Origin: Pseudomonadota bacterium
GTDB taxonomy: Bacteria > Myxococcota > Polyangia > GCA-2747355 > JACKDQ01
Length of the DNA stretch: 13,183 nt
Reading direction: 5' to 3'
Assembly: GCA_030591195.1 (NCBI GenBank)
Contig: JAUVBO010000016.1
Coordinates: 1-13,183, forward strand
The position numbers were made by a program, and so were the translations under genes. Numbering within the stretch: position 1 is the first letter of the stretch; every line of letters begins with the position of its first letter. Below are positions 1 through 6,684 of the stretch, in pieces. The notes below the pieces were generated by a model, which saw only the letters and a list, made by a program, of their open reading frames with translations, ran no database searches and had not been told where the DNA came from.

Positions 1-1391
1 CGCGCCGACAGGGAGGCCACGCCGACCTCGGCCAGATCCTCGCCATCGTCCGAGCCGAGCAAGTGCTCCAGCGGAAGCTCCGCCTGGCGCCCGCTGCCGG
101 GCGCGACCTGGCGCACGGGCAGACCGGCCAGCCGCCCGTCCGCGCGGCCGGTGATCTCCGTCGGCCAGCCGCCGCGGCTGGCGACGCTGTGGGCGACCAG
201 CGCGCCCACGACCCAGACCGGATCGCCCCAGAGCAGCTCACCCGGGCGCTCGACCCGCTCGTCATAGAGCCCGCGGGTCGCCTCGGCGGTGTAGGGCTCG
301 CGCAGCAACAGCCGGTTGAACACCGGCGCCAGCCAGCGGGCGCTGTCGTCGTCGCGCAGGGCGTTCCACTTGATGTACTCGCCCTGCTCGAGGAGGCTCT
401 CGGGGTGGGGCAGGCTCTCGCGTCCCTCGAGCCCGAGCATCCGATCGCCGAGGGAGACCACCACCGGCGCGTGCCACCCCGCGCCGAGCACGGCCAGCCC
501 ACGGCCGAGGGTCGCCGCCAGCGGGGGATCCTGCAGCAACCAGGGCGCGAGCAGCAGCTGGGGCGCGGCCTCCGGCACATCCGCCAGCCCGGCCGCGAGC
601 CCCGCGGCCCGATGCTCGCGGCCCAGGTGCAGCACCTCGATCCGCACCCCGCGGCGAAAGTCGCTCCGCTCCACCAGCAGCCGCAGGCCCCGCCAGCAGG
701 CCTCCAGCTGCTGCAGCTCCGGGTGGTGCAGGATCGCGTCGAGCTGCGCGCCGAAGCAGCTCACCACCCGGTCCACCGCGGCCACCAGCTCGGGCAGCTC
801 GCCGGGACGCTGCGGCGCGCGACGCCCGCCAGCCACCTGATTGATCAGGCTGTCCACCGCCGAGCTGGCACGCTCTGCGGTCGAGGGCAGGTCGACCATC
901 GACAGCAGCCGGGCCACCGCGTCGTCCTCGGCGTCCTCGCCGTCCTCGGCCGGCGGGGCCGCCGACGCCGGCGTCGGCGCCGCGGCCGGGGTCGCGACCG
1001 CCGCAGCCGCGCGGCAGGCCCCGAGGGCGTCGCCGAGGCCCTCGAGATCAGCGTGTCCGTCGGCCAGCCGGACCACGGTCGCGAGCGGCTCGTCGCCGGT
1101 GGCCACGGCGCGAAGGCCCTCGATCAGCGCGCGCACCCGCGCCAGCACCGGCACGGCCTCGATCAGCCGCCGGGGACCGAAGTCAGCCAGGCTGCCGAAG
1201 CGAAGCTCGAGCTCGAGCGGCCGCTCGCCACCGCCGAGCAGGTCGGCCACGTCGACCCGCAGCCGGGGCTCGCTCGCGGCGAGCAGCTCGCCGAAGCTCT
1301 CGGCGGTCGACAGCGTCCGGGAGGGAGGGCCGCCGCTGGCGGAGGCCCCGAGGTCGGCAAGGACGAGGAAACGAAACGGTTCGGTGGTCAT
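1..1391 (-). CDS. TssB-TssC fused type VI secretion sheath protein (partial, runs off left edge)
   Basis: The 463 visible residues read as a fusion of the two type VI secretion sheath subunits, whose heterodimers polymerise into the cytoplasmic contractile sheath. Residues 5-100 look like TssB (VipA/ImpB): an N-terminal FRFLVLADLG strand and LELRFGSLADFGPRRLIEAV at 61-80, matching the family's 'F.s..DF.P..v...ip.L' core. Residues 125-158 are an Ala/Pro then acidic linker. From about 160 the protein is TssC-like (VipB/ImpC): QLDAILHHPELQQLEACWRG at 216-235, RIEVLHL at 250-256, a KWNALRDDDSARWLAPVFNR stretch at 341-360 followed by LLLREPY, and GDPVWVVGALVAHS at 389-402. TssB and TssC are normally separate proteins. 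The ATG at 1391 is the natural start, since the TssB motif begins five residues later; its ribosome site is weak (GGCGAG). The TssC C-terminus lies outside the window. A 69-base gap separates it from the HAD gene upstream, so co-transcription is possible. Confidence 0.8.
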   Translation of the reverse strand, partial: MTTEPFRFLVLADLGASASGGPPSRTLSTAESFGELLAASEPRLRVDVADLLGGGERPLELELRFGSLADFGPRRLIEAVPVLARVRALIEGLRAVATGDEPLATVVRLADGHADLEGLGDALGACRAAAAVATPAAAPTPASAAPPAEDGEDAEDDAVARLLSMVDLPSTAERASSAVDSLINQVAGGRRAPQRPGELPELVAAVDRVVSCFGAQLDAILHHPELQQLEACWRGLRLLVERSDFRRGVRIEVLHLGREHRAAGLAAGLADVPEAAPQLLLAPWLLQDPPLAATLGRGLAVLGAGWHAPVVVSLGDRMLGLEGRESLPHPESLLEQGEYIKWNALRDDDSARWLAPVFNRLLLREPYTAEATRGLYDERVERPGELLWGDPVWVVGALVAHSVASRGGWPTEITGRADGRLAGLPVRQVAPGSGRQAELPLEHLLGSDDGEDLAEVGVASLSA

Positions 1392-1460
1392 GGTCGTCGA
1401 TAGCTCGCCGTGCTGGGGGTTTGGAGGAGTCAGCGCGGCGAGCGTAGCACAGCCGGATGA

Positions 1461-2141
1461 TCAGCCCTCGACCTCGCTCCAGCGAACGGTGCCCCAGCCG
1501 CGCTCGACCGCGAGGGCGCCGAGCCGCGCGCTCGGGTTGACCACCGTGGCCTGCCCGGCGGCCTCGAAGATCGGGATGTCCGAGACGCTGTCGCCGTGGA
1601 AGGCGACGCGCTTGATGCTGGTGCCGTGCTCGGCGCAGTAGCTCGCGGCGCGGGCGACCTTGCCTTGACGAATGCAGAGCTCGCCGACCAGCGCACCGGT
1701 GAAGCGGCCCGCCCGCAGCTCGAGCTCGGTGCAGGCCAGGTCCGAGGCGCCGAGGGCCTCGGCGATCGGCGTCACCAGCACCCGGTTGGACCCGGAGAGC
1801 ACCACGGCCGGGACGCCGGCGGCCTGGGCCGCGGCGATCGCCGCGCGCCCCTCGCGATAGATCTTCGCCGCGATGTGACGCTCGAAGTTGAGCCGCGCCA
1901 GCTCGGCCATCCGGCCGTCGGTCTGGCCGACGAACTCCCGCAGGAAGAACGCCACGTACTCGTCCACCGGCGTCTGTCCCTCACCGTGCAGATCGATGTA
2001 GTGCTGCTGCTTCGCCCGGTCCGCCGCTGGCGCGAGGCCGAGGTCGACGAGCATGTTCTTCCAGGTCAGCTCGCAGTCGGTGTCGATCAGCGTGTAGTCG
2101 AGATCGAACAGGCAGATGTCTGGCTTGAACGGTCGCGTCAT
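1461..2141 (-). CDS. HAD-IB family phosphatase (SerB-like)
   Basis: A 226-residue soluble hydrolase of the haloacid dehalogenase superfamily, subfamily IB (phosphoserine phosphatase-like). All four HAD motifs are visible: motif I LFDLDYTLID with the predicted nucleophile Asp13 and acid/base Asp15; motif II LSGS with Ser116; the motif III lysine in QGK at Lys161; and motif IV GDSVSDIP with Asp184 and Asp188. The stretch between motifs I and II (about residues 20-95) is helical, as expected of the C1 cap in this subclass. Tyr at the fourth motif-I position (DLDYT) replaces the more common Gly or Asn. The substrate cannot be read from sequence; a small phosphomonoester is the family expectation. 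The ATG at 2141 sits seven codons before motif I and has only a weak ribosome site. The gene lies 33 bases downstream of the lipoprotein gene and upstream of the type VI gene on the same strand. Confidence 0.87.
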   Translation of the reverse strand: MTRPFKPDICLFDLDYTLIDTDCELTWKNMLVDLGLAPAADRAKQQHYIDLHGEGQTPVDEYVAFFLREFVGQTDGRMAELARLNFERHIAAKIYREGRAAIAAAQAAGVPAVVLSGSNRVLVTPIAEALGASDLACTELELRAGRFTGALVGELCIRQGKVARAASYCAEHGTSIKRVAFHGDSVSDIPIFEAAGQATVVNPSARLGALAVERGWGTVRWSEVEG

Positions 2142-2160
2142 CGGAGGGTCCGCGCGCTCG

Positions 2161-2179
2161 GCTCAGCGCTCAGCTCAGC
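2161..2179. repeat. Three partly overlapping GCTCAGC heptamers at a stop codon
   Basis: GCTCAGC occurs at 2161-2167, 2168-2174 and 2173-2179, the last two overlapping by two bases. The run spans the stop codon of the lipoprotein gene (complement of 2175-2177) and continues into the gap before the HAD gene. It may simply be a replication-slippage product. Confidence 0.5.
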
Positions 2180-2681
2180 GCCCCTTGCGGGAGAGCCAGC
2201 GGTACATCGCCCGCACCTGATCGACCAGCGCGTCGGACGAGCGGTAGAGGACCCAGCGGAACGCCGGGCCGTCGTCGCCGTAGCGCTTGATGAAGATCAT
2301 GAAGCGCTCCTGGGTCGCGGCCGACATCTCCGGCATCGCGCGGGCGAGGGAGAGATGGACCGCGCTCCCCTGCTCCAGCTTGCCGTGAAGCACCTCCTTC
2401 GGGCTGAAAGCGACGGTCTGGCCCCGCTGCTGCTGGTGGAAGCGCGTGTCGGTGACCAGCGAGATCGTCCCCACTGCCACGACGTCGGCGAGGCCCACCC
2501 GGCGCAGCAGCTCCTCGTGCTCGCCGGCGGTCCAGCGGCTGCGCGCGGCCAGCGGCGGCTGGTGAACCGAGTTGTCGAACCACTTCCGCACCTCGGCTGA
2601 CGCCAGCCGCGGCGAGCTGCTCGCGCAGGCGCAGAGGAACAGGGCGACAACGCACATCAGGGCCGCTCGCTTGGTGGGCAT
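2175..2681 (-). CDS. Small predicted lipoprotein, function unknown
   Basis: A 168-residue protein starting MPTKRAAL with a typical lipoprotein signal: basic n-region, hydrophobic stretch from about 7 to 16, and a lipobox LCAC with the likely lipidated cysteine at residue 19, followed by ASSS. An in-frame ATG 18 codons further upstream exists, but the start at 2681 places the signal peptide correctly and has a GGGAG ribosome site about 10 bases before it. The mature part (about 150 residues) is globular, with a strand-rich middle (residues 65-110) and a basic C-terminus ending RWLSRKGR. I do not recognise the family. It is the first gene of a minus-strand run with the HAD phosphatase and the type VI sheath fusion and is divergent from CK-A. 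A role at the cell envelope is all that can be inferred. Confidence 0.75.
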   Translation of the reverse strand: MPTKRAALMCVVALFLCACASSSPRLASAEVRKWFDNSVHQPPLAARSRWTAGEHEELLRRVGLADVVAVGTISLVTDTRFHQQQRGQTVAFSPKEVLHGKLEQGSAVHLSLARAMPEMSAATQERFMIFIKRYGDDGPAFRWVLYRSSDALVDQVRAMYRWLSRKGR

Positions 2682-2768
2682 GATCCAGACGCTCCCGCAG
2701 TCTGAACCATGAGTAGCCCGGAACGCGGGGTTCATTCAAGCCCCACGGCTCCCCAATCAACCTTCGAT

Positions 2769-2782
2769 CCGACAGATGTCGG
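2769..2782. promoter_or_regulatory. Palindrome in the lipoprotein/CK-A divergent intergenic region
   Basis: CCGACA-GA-TGTCGG is a perfect inverted repeat with 6-base arms and a 2-base centre. It lies inside the 216-base region between two divergent genes, upstream of the CK-A ribosome site and upstream of the lipoprotein start. It could be an operator for a dimeric regulator. No second copy was found in the permease/CK-D divergent region. Confidence 0.3.
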
Positions 2783-2826
2783 CGCCGCCGAGGGTATTGC
2801 CCTGGCTTATCGAGCCGGGCGATCCG

Positions 2827-2835
2827 TGGGATACT
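2827..2835 (+). promoter_or_regulatory. Possible extended -10 element for CK-A
   Basis: TGGGATACT resembles an extended -10 (TG-n-TATAAT, with 4 of 6 hexamer positions matching) and lies about 60 bases before the GTG start of CK-A. The position for a -35 box, TTATCG at 2807-2812, matches poorly. Weak call. Confidence 0.2.
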
Positions 2836-2897
2836 GGTCGCGTCGGGTCTTTCGAGCTCGGCGCACGGCGGCCCGCGCAACGATAGAGGGAGGCGAC

Positions 2898-3734
2898 GTG
2901 GCGATAGTCTCGATTTCGAGCGGCTCGTTCAGCCGGGGAGCGGAGGTCGCCGGCAAGCTAGCGACCGAGCTGGGTTATGCCTGCTTGGGCCGGGACGCGC
3001 TGCTGGAAGCCGCTGAAGAGTACGACGTGCCGGAGATCAAGCTCGCCCACGCGATCGATGATCCGCTGTCGGTCTTCGACCGGATAACCGGCGGCAGGCG
3101 GCGCTACATCGCCTACATCAAGGCGGCGCTGTTCCGACACTTCCGCGCGGATAACGTGATCTACCACGGCGTGGCGGATGAGCTGTTTCCGACGGGGGTC
3201 TCCCACGCGCTGAGGGTCCGGGTCCTCGCCGAGCTCGACGATCGGGTGCAGATCGTCATTGCCCGGGAGGGAATCTCGGAAGCCGAGGCCCGGCGACTGG
3301 TGGCCAAGCGTGACAAGGCCCGGCGGCGCTGGGCACTCCAGCTCTACGGCCTCGCCCCAGAGGATCCCTCCCTCTACGACGCGGTGGTCCACGTCGGCAA
3401 GATGGGCACCGACGGCGCGGCGGACATGCTCTGCAGCCTCGCCCGGCAGGAGGCGTTCCAGACCACCGCGGCGTCCCAGGCCGCGATGGACGACCTGGCG
3501 CTGGTCGCTGCGGTCGCGGCGCAGATCGCCGACACGGACGTCGAGCCGGACGACGTCGCCGTCACCGCCCGCCACGGGCACGTGCTGATCAAGATCAAGA
3601 CCAGCCCGGGGATCATCGCCGGCACCTCCCAGAGCGTGCGCTCGTACTACGTCAAGGAGCTGCGGGACAAGCTCTACCGGCGCGCCAGCCAGCTGCCGGG
3701 CGCCAAGGTGACCGTCACGCTGATCCACCGCTAG
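2898..3734 (+). CDS. Cytidylate kinase-like family protein CK-A
   Basis: A 278-residue soluble protein, one of four paralogues here. It belongs to the cytidylate-kinase-like P-loop family (related to CMP kinase; Pfam Cytidylate_kin2 type). Residues 3-18 carry the P-loop region IVSISSGSFSRGAEVA, with no lysine after the second Gly. DNVIYHG is at 85-91 and RVRVLAELDDRV at 106-117. The lid-like region KRDKARRRW has Trp145, followed by LYG at 149-151 and DPSLYD at 156-161. The tail (about 215-278) is probably a small alpha/beta domain, possibly BON-like, and is more basic than in the paralogues. The GTG at 2898 is preferred over an upstream ATG at 2709: it has GGGAGG six bases before it and aligns with the N-termini of the other three copies. 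By hand count, about 60% of the first 200 columns are identical to CK-D. It is convergent with the histidine kinase gene. Kinase activity is uncertain. Confidence 0.85.
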   Translation: MAIVSISSGSFSRGAEVAGKLATELGYACLGRDALLEAAEEYDVPEIKLAHAIDDPLSVFDRITGGRRRYIAYIKAALFRHFRADNVIYHGVADELFPTGVSHALRVRVLAELDDRVQIVIAREGISEAEARRLVAKRDKARRRWALQLYGLAPEDPSLYDAVVHVGKMGTDGAADMLCSLARQEAFQTTAASQAAMDDLALVAAVAAQIADTDVEPDDVAVTARHGHVLIKIKTSPGIIAGTSQSVRSYYVKELRDKLYRRASQLPGAKVTVTLIHR

Positions 3735-3750
3735 GGACCCAAAGGGCCAA

Positions 3751-3794
3751 AGCCCCGCTGCCAGACGTCGAGGGTGCTCGAGGCGCCGCGGGGT
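3751..3794. terminator. Nested hairpins between convergent CK-A and histidine kinase genes
   Basis: CCCCGC at 3753-3758 pairs with GCGGGG at 3788-3793 (one further G-T pair possible outside). The loop contains a second hairpin, TCGAG 3768-3772 with CTCGA 3777-3781 and a GGTG tetraloop. The position between two converging stop codons (3734 and 3799) suits a bidirectional terminator, but no T tract follows on either strand. Confidence 0.3.
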
Positions 3795-3798
3795 GCTC

Positions 3799-5355
3799 TC
3801 AAGCCGAGTCGATGGTCGCGACCGGCAGCGTGACGGTGAAGGTCGTGCCCTTGCCGACGCGGCTGTCGACCGACATCCGGCCGCCGTGCTTGTCGATGAT
3901 TCCCTGGGAGACGCTCAGCCCGAGGCCGGTGCCCTTGCCCTTTTCCTTGGTGGTGAAGAACGGATCGAAGATCCGCGTGAGGATGTGCTTGGGGATCCCC
4001 GTGCCGTAGTCGATCACCTTGACCGCCAGCTTCTGCGGCTCGTCGGCGGGGTGGACCGCCAGCTGGATCTTGCCGCCCCGCGCCGAGGCCTGGATCGCGT
4101 TGAGCAGCAGGTTGAGGAAGACCTGCTGCAGCTGCTGGACGTCGCCGAGGATCGGCGGCGCATCATCGATCGAGACGCAGCTGGCCTTGATCCCGGCGAT
4201 CTTCAGCTGGTTGCGCGCCAGGTCGATGGTGTCCGTGACCAGCTGCACCAGATCGAGGGACCGGAACTCGGTCTCGCTCTCCCTGGTGAAGTCGAGCAGG
4301 TTGGAGACGATCTTCTTCGCCCGGTCGACCTCCTTGACCACGTCGGTGGCCATCTCCTGGCGCTCCTCGTCGCTGAGCGCGTCGTAGTCCTCGAGCAGCA
4401 TGTGAGCGGTGAGCGTGATGTTGTTCAGCGGGTTGTTCAGCTCGTGGGCGACGCCGGCGGTCAGCGTGCCGATCGCCCGCATCTTGTGGGCCTGGATCAG
4501 CATCGCCTCGTGCTTCTGCAGCTCCTGCATCATGTGGTTGATCGCCAGCCCGAGGTTGGTGAACTCGTCGCGGTAGCGACGCGTCGGCCGGATCGGCGTG
4601 AAGTCACCCGCCGCGATCCGCTCAGCGTACATCTCGAAGCGCACGATGCTGCGGACGATGTTGCCGCTGATCAGGTAGGCGGTGGTGATCATGAAGATCA
4701 GCAGGAAGACCAGCGAGTAGCTCTGGATCGTTCGCGATCGGGCGATGGTCGCGTCGATCGACTTGCGCTGCCGTCGCATCAGATCCTGGGCCGAGAGGGT
4801 CAGGCGGTGGCCCTGCTCGCGCACTCGCAGCTCGAGCGTGCGCTTGCTCGCGCTGGAGACCCCGGAGCGCTTGCTCTGCCGCGCCTGAGCGCTCAGCTGC
4901 GAGAGCAGTCGCCCGTAGGCTTCGCGGTCGCGGACGATCCGCTTCCACCGCGGGGGGGTCATCGAGCGCGACAGCTGCTCCCGATTTTGGTCGAGGATCT
5001 GCTTCGCCTTGAGCACCGCCTCGAGCGCCTCGTGGAGGTCGGTGTCGTAGAGGAAGAAGTTCTTCTCGAGCCGCCGCGCCTTGTCGACCTGGAAGACGTA
5101 CTCGTTGACCACCTCGAGCAGCTGGACCCGGCTCTCGACCTCGTAGATCGAGACGATGATCGCGGCCGCGATGCCGACGGCGAAGAGGAAGACGACGAGG
5201 AAGCCGAGCAGCAGCTGGACCCGAAGGCTGAGCCGCGGGCGGGCGAGCAGCGCCTTGGTCTCGGCCTCCGACTCTCGGATCCGCCTCAGGGGATCGCCCA
5301 GATCGGGGGCCGGCTCTAGCGGCGCTCCGAGCTCGTTCGGCGGCGTGTCGACCAT
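3799..5355 (-). CDS. Membrane sensor histidine kinase (HAMP, HisKA, HATPase_c)
   Basis: A 518-residue inner-membrane sensor kinase. Residues 1-42 are cytoplasmic. TM1 is about 45-70, followed by a helical sensor region (70-210) whose KARRLEKNFFLYDTD stretch at 92-106 resembles the start of HBM/four-helix-bundle sensors. TM2 is about 213-232. A HAMP linker follows (about 233-285, IAAGDFTPI). The kinase core has the H-box GVAHELNNPLNN with phospho-accepting His304, N-box NLLLNA with Asn419, G1 box DYGTGIP with Asp449, F-box FDPFF at 463-467, and G2 box GTGLGLS at 475-481. All catalytic residues are present, so it should be active. HELNNPL is typical of NtrB-like kinases. The start lies 7 bases after the response regulator stop with no strong ribosome site, which suggests translational coupling. 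It is the last gene of the permease-CK-C-CK-B-RR-HK operon. The ligand is unknown; the helical-bundle sensor would face the periplasm. Confidence 0.95.
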   Translation of the reverse strand: MVDTPPNELGAPLEPAPDLGDPLRRIRESEAETKALLARPRLSLRVQLLLGFLVVFLFAVGIAAAIIVSIYEVESRVQLLEVVNEYVFQVDKARRLEKNFFLYDTDLHEALEAVLKAKQILDQNREQLSRSMTPPRWKRIVRDREAYGRLLSQLSAQARQSKRSGVSSASKRTLELRVREQGHRLTLSAQDLMRRQRKSIDATIARSRTIQSYSLVFLLIFMITTAYLISGNIVRSIVRFEMYAERIAAGDFTPIRPTRRYRDEFTNLGLAINHMMQELQKHEAMLIQAHKMRAIGTLTAGVAHELNNPLNNITLTAHMLLEDYDALSDEERQEMATDVVKEVDRAKKIVSNLLDFTRESETEFRSLDLVQLVTDTIDLARNQLKIAGIKASCVSIDDAPPILGDVQQLQQVFLNLLLNAIQASARGGKIQLAVHPADEPQKLAVKVIDYGTGIPKHILTRIFDPFFTTKEKGKGTGLGLSVSQGIIDKHGGRMSVDSRVGKGTTFTVTLPVATIDSA

Positions 5356-5362
5356 CTGCCGC

Positions 5363-5782
5363 TCAGCCGGCGTCGGGCGTTGGGTCGGGCACCTGGTAGT
5401 CGAGCGGCTGGCCGAGGTCCTCGGCGGCGGCGAGGATCACCCGCCGCAGATCATCGGGCTTGAACGGCTTGGAGACGAAGTCGAACGCCCCCTTCTGCAT
5501 CGCCTCGCGCGCGAGCGATATCATCGCGTGCCCGGTGATGATCACCACCTTGGTGCGCGAGGACTTCTTGCGCGCGTGGTCGAGCACCTGGATCCCGTCG
5601 ATCTCGTCCATCCGCACGTCGGTCACGACGACATCGAAGTCGTATTCATCGATGCGGGCGAGCGCCTGACGGGGATCGAGAAACGTCTCCACCGTGCACC
5701 CCATCCGCTCGATCGCCGGCTTCAGCCGCTTGCAGACGATCTCCTCGTCATCGATCAGTAGCACCTTCAGGGAACTGGTCAT
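5363..5782 (-). CDS. Single-domain response regulator (CheY-like receiver)
   Basis: A 139-residue receiver domain with no output domain. The acidic pocket is Asp11/Asp12, the phosphoacceptor is Asp55 in VVVTDVRM, the switch residue is Thr83 in IITGHA, and Lys105 lies in VSKPFKP; all are intact. Residues 125-139 are a short Pro/Asp-rich tail. The ATG at 5782 is chosen over longer in-frame starts because GGAGG lies five bases before it and the receiver fold begins at once (SLKVLLIDDEE). It is the cognate partner of the histidine kinase 7 bases downstream. Without a DNA-binding domain the signal must pass by protein contact or to a further relay partner. The adjacent CK-like proteins are candidate targets, which is inference only. 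Confidence 0.93.
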   Translation of the reverse strand: MTSSLKVLLIDDEEIVCKRLKPAIERMGCTVETFLDPRQALARIDEYDFDVVVTDVRMDEIDGIQVLDHARKKSSRTKVVIITGHAMISLAREAMQKGAFDFVSKPFKPDDLRRVILAAAEDLGQPLDYQVPDPTPDAG

Positions 5783-5798
5783 CACGACCTCCGTTGCA

Positions 5799-5815
5799 CC
5801 CGGCGATCGGCCGGG
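5799..5815 (-). promoter_or_regulatory. Intra-operon GC hairpin before the response regulator
   Basis: CCCGGC-GATCG-GCCGGG, a perfect 6-base stem with a 5-base loop, lies in the 47-base gap between CK-B and the response regulator, just upstream of the latter's GGAGG site. No T tract follows, so an mRNA-processing or stability element is more plausible than a terminator. Confidence 0.3.
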
Positions 5816-5829
5816 CGCTGTCTCCGCTG

Positions 5830-6645
5830 CTAGGCCGCGTCCAGCTCGCGCGCCTGACTCACCGCGTGCACCTGGACCAGGTTCACGCCGGGCAATCCCC
5901 CGACCAGCTGCTTGACCTCCTCCGCACAGCGCACCTTGTGGCGGCGGGGACACTGGACGCGCACGATGAGGGTGTCACCGTCGGCGCGGACCCGGCTCTC
6001 GCTGAACCGGGGAAGCAGCGCGACCTTCGCCCGGCTGGCCAGCGCGAGATCCTCCAGGCACTTGCGCGAGTAGGTCATCGGCTTGAACTTCCGGGAGCTC
6101 GCCATGTCCTTGATGATGCTGACCACCTTGCCCGCCTCGATCTGACCGAGGCTGAGAACCATATCGTAGTTCGATGGATCGCCGTCGTCACGACCGAAGC
6201 AGTCGACCGACCAGCGACGCTGCTGCTCGCGCTGACGCTCGAGCAGCTTGCGCGCCTTGCGCAGTGATCCCTTCGTCTTCTCGATCGCGATGATCCCCAT
6301 CCGCGCCGACTCGCTCGAGAGGATCCGCACCATCAGGACGTGGGAGACCTCACCGACGTAGAGGTGCGCGCCGAGGCCGGCACAGACGACGTTGTCGGTC
6401 CTCAGCTCCTCGAGGGTCGCCATCTCGATCTGGGCCAGGAGCAGCCGGCGGGTCTTGGCCGAGAGCCTCCGGAATGAAGAGGGGTCGAGCGCGCGCGCGA
6501 GCTTGTCCGGTGGAATCTGCTGTTGCTCGGCCACCTGCTGCAACAGGCCGGGCCCGACGAAGCGATACCCGAGCACGCTGGCGGCCTTGCGCCCGATGGT
6601 CTCGTAGATCTCGTCATCGGTGGCGGAGACGATGATCGATGTCAT
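5830..6645 (-). CDS. Divergent cytidylate kinase-like protein CK-B, probable pseudokinase
   Basis: A 271-residue paralogue of CK-A, CK-C and CK-D. It aligns along its whole length: LGY at 25-27, DNVV at 84-87, VSHVLMVRIL at 100-109, Trp145, DPSNYD at 156-161, and LEDLALASRAKVAL at 197-210. It has nevertheless lost the functional loops. Where CK-C reads GSYSMGK (residues 9-15), CK-B reads TDDEIYE, so no phosphate-binding loop remains. The YHG motif (89-91 in the others) is CAG here. The C-terminal part, from about residue 215, ends with LPGVNLVQVHAV, resembling a small BON-like fold. The start is ATG at 6645 with AAGGAAG six bases before it. It sits between CK-C (39-base gap) and the response regulator (47-base gap), so the proteins are probably co-expressed. 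A regulatory or heterodimer subunit is the likely role. The frame is intact with normal third-position GC, so it is not a decayed gene. Confidence 0.82.
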   Translation of the reverse strand: MTSIIVSATDDEIYETIGRKAASVLGYRFVGPGLLQQVAEQQQIPPDKLARALDPSSFRRLSAKTRRLLLAQIEMATLEELRTDNVVCAGLGAHLYVGEVSHVLMVRILSSESARMGIIAIEKTKGSLRKARKLLERQREQQRRWSVDCFGRDDGDPSNYDMVLSLGQIEAGKVVSIIKDMASSRKFKPMTYSRKCLEDLALASRAKVALLPRFSESRVRADGDTLIVRVQCPRRHKVRCAEEVKQLVGGLPGVNLVQVHAVSQARELDAA

Positions 6646-6684
6646 CCGTGCTTCCTTTCCCGGGGATCGTCGCCCGGTCTGCAG

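Noticed and set aside
63..1403. Long plus-strand open frame opposite the type VI sheath gene
   Set aside because: Arg/Ala/Gln-rich composition with no domain; it is the antisense of a gene with clear TssB and TssC motifs, and high GC removes stop codons on both strands.
2709..2897. Extended N-terminus for CK-A starting at the ATG at 2709
   Set aside because: The extra 63 residues are low complexity and absent from the three paralogues; the GTG at 2898 has a strong ribosome site and aligns exactly.
3793..5319. 508-codon plus-strand frame opposite the histidine kinase
   Set aside because: The minus strand has the full set of histidine kinase motifs; the plus-strand translation is repetitive Leu/Asp/Val without a fold.
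5783..5953. Extended N-terminus for the response regulator
   Set aside because: It would overlap the CK-B gene and add Gly/Arg-rich sequence before a receiver that starts normally at 5782.
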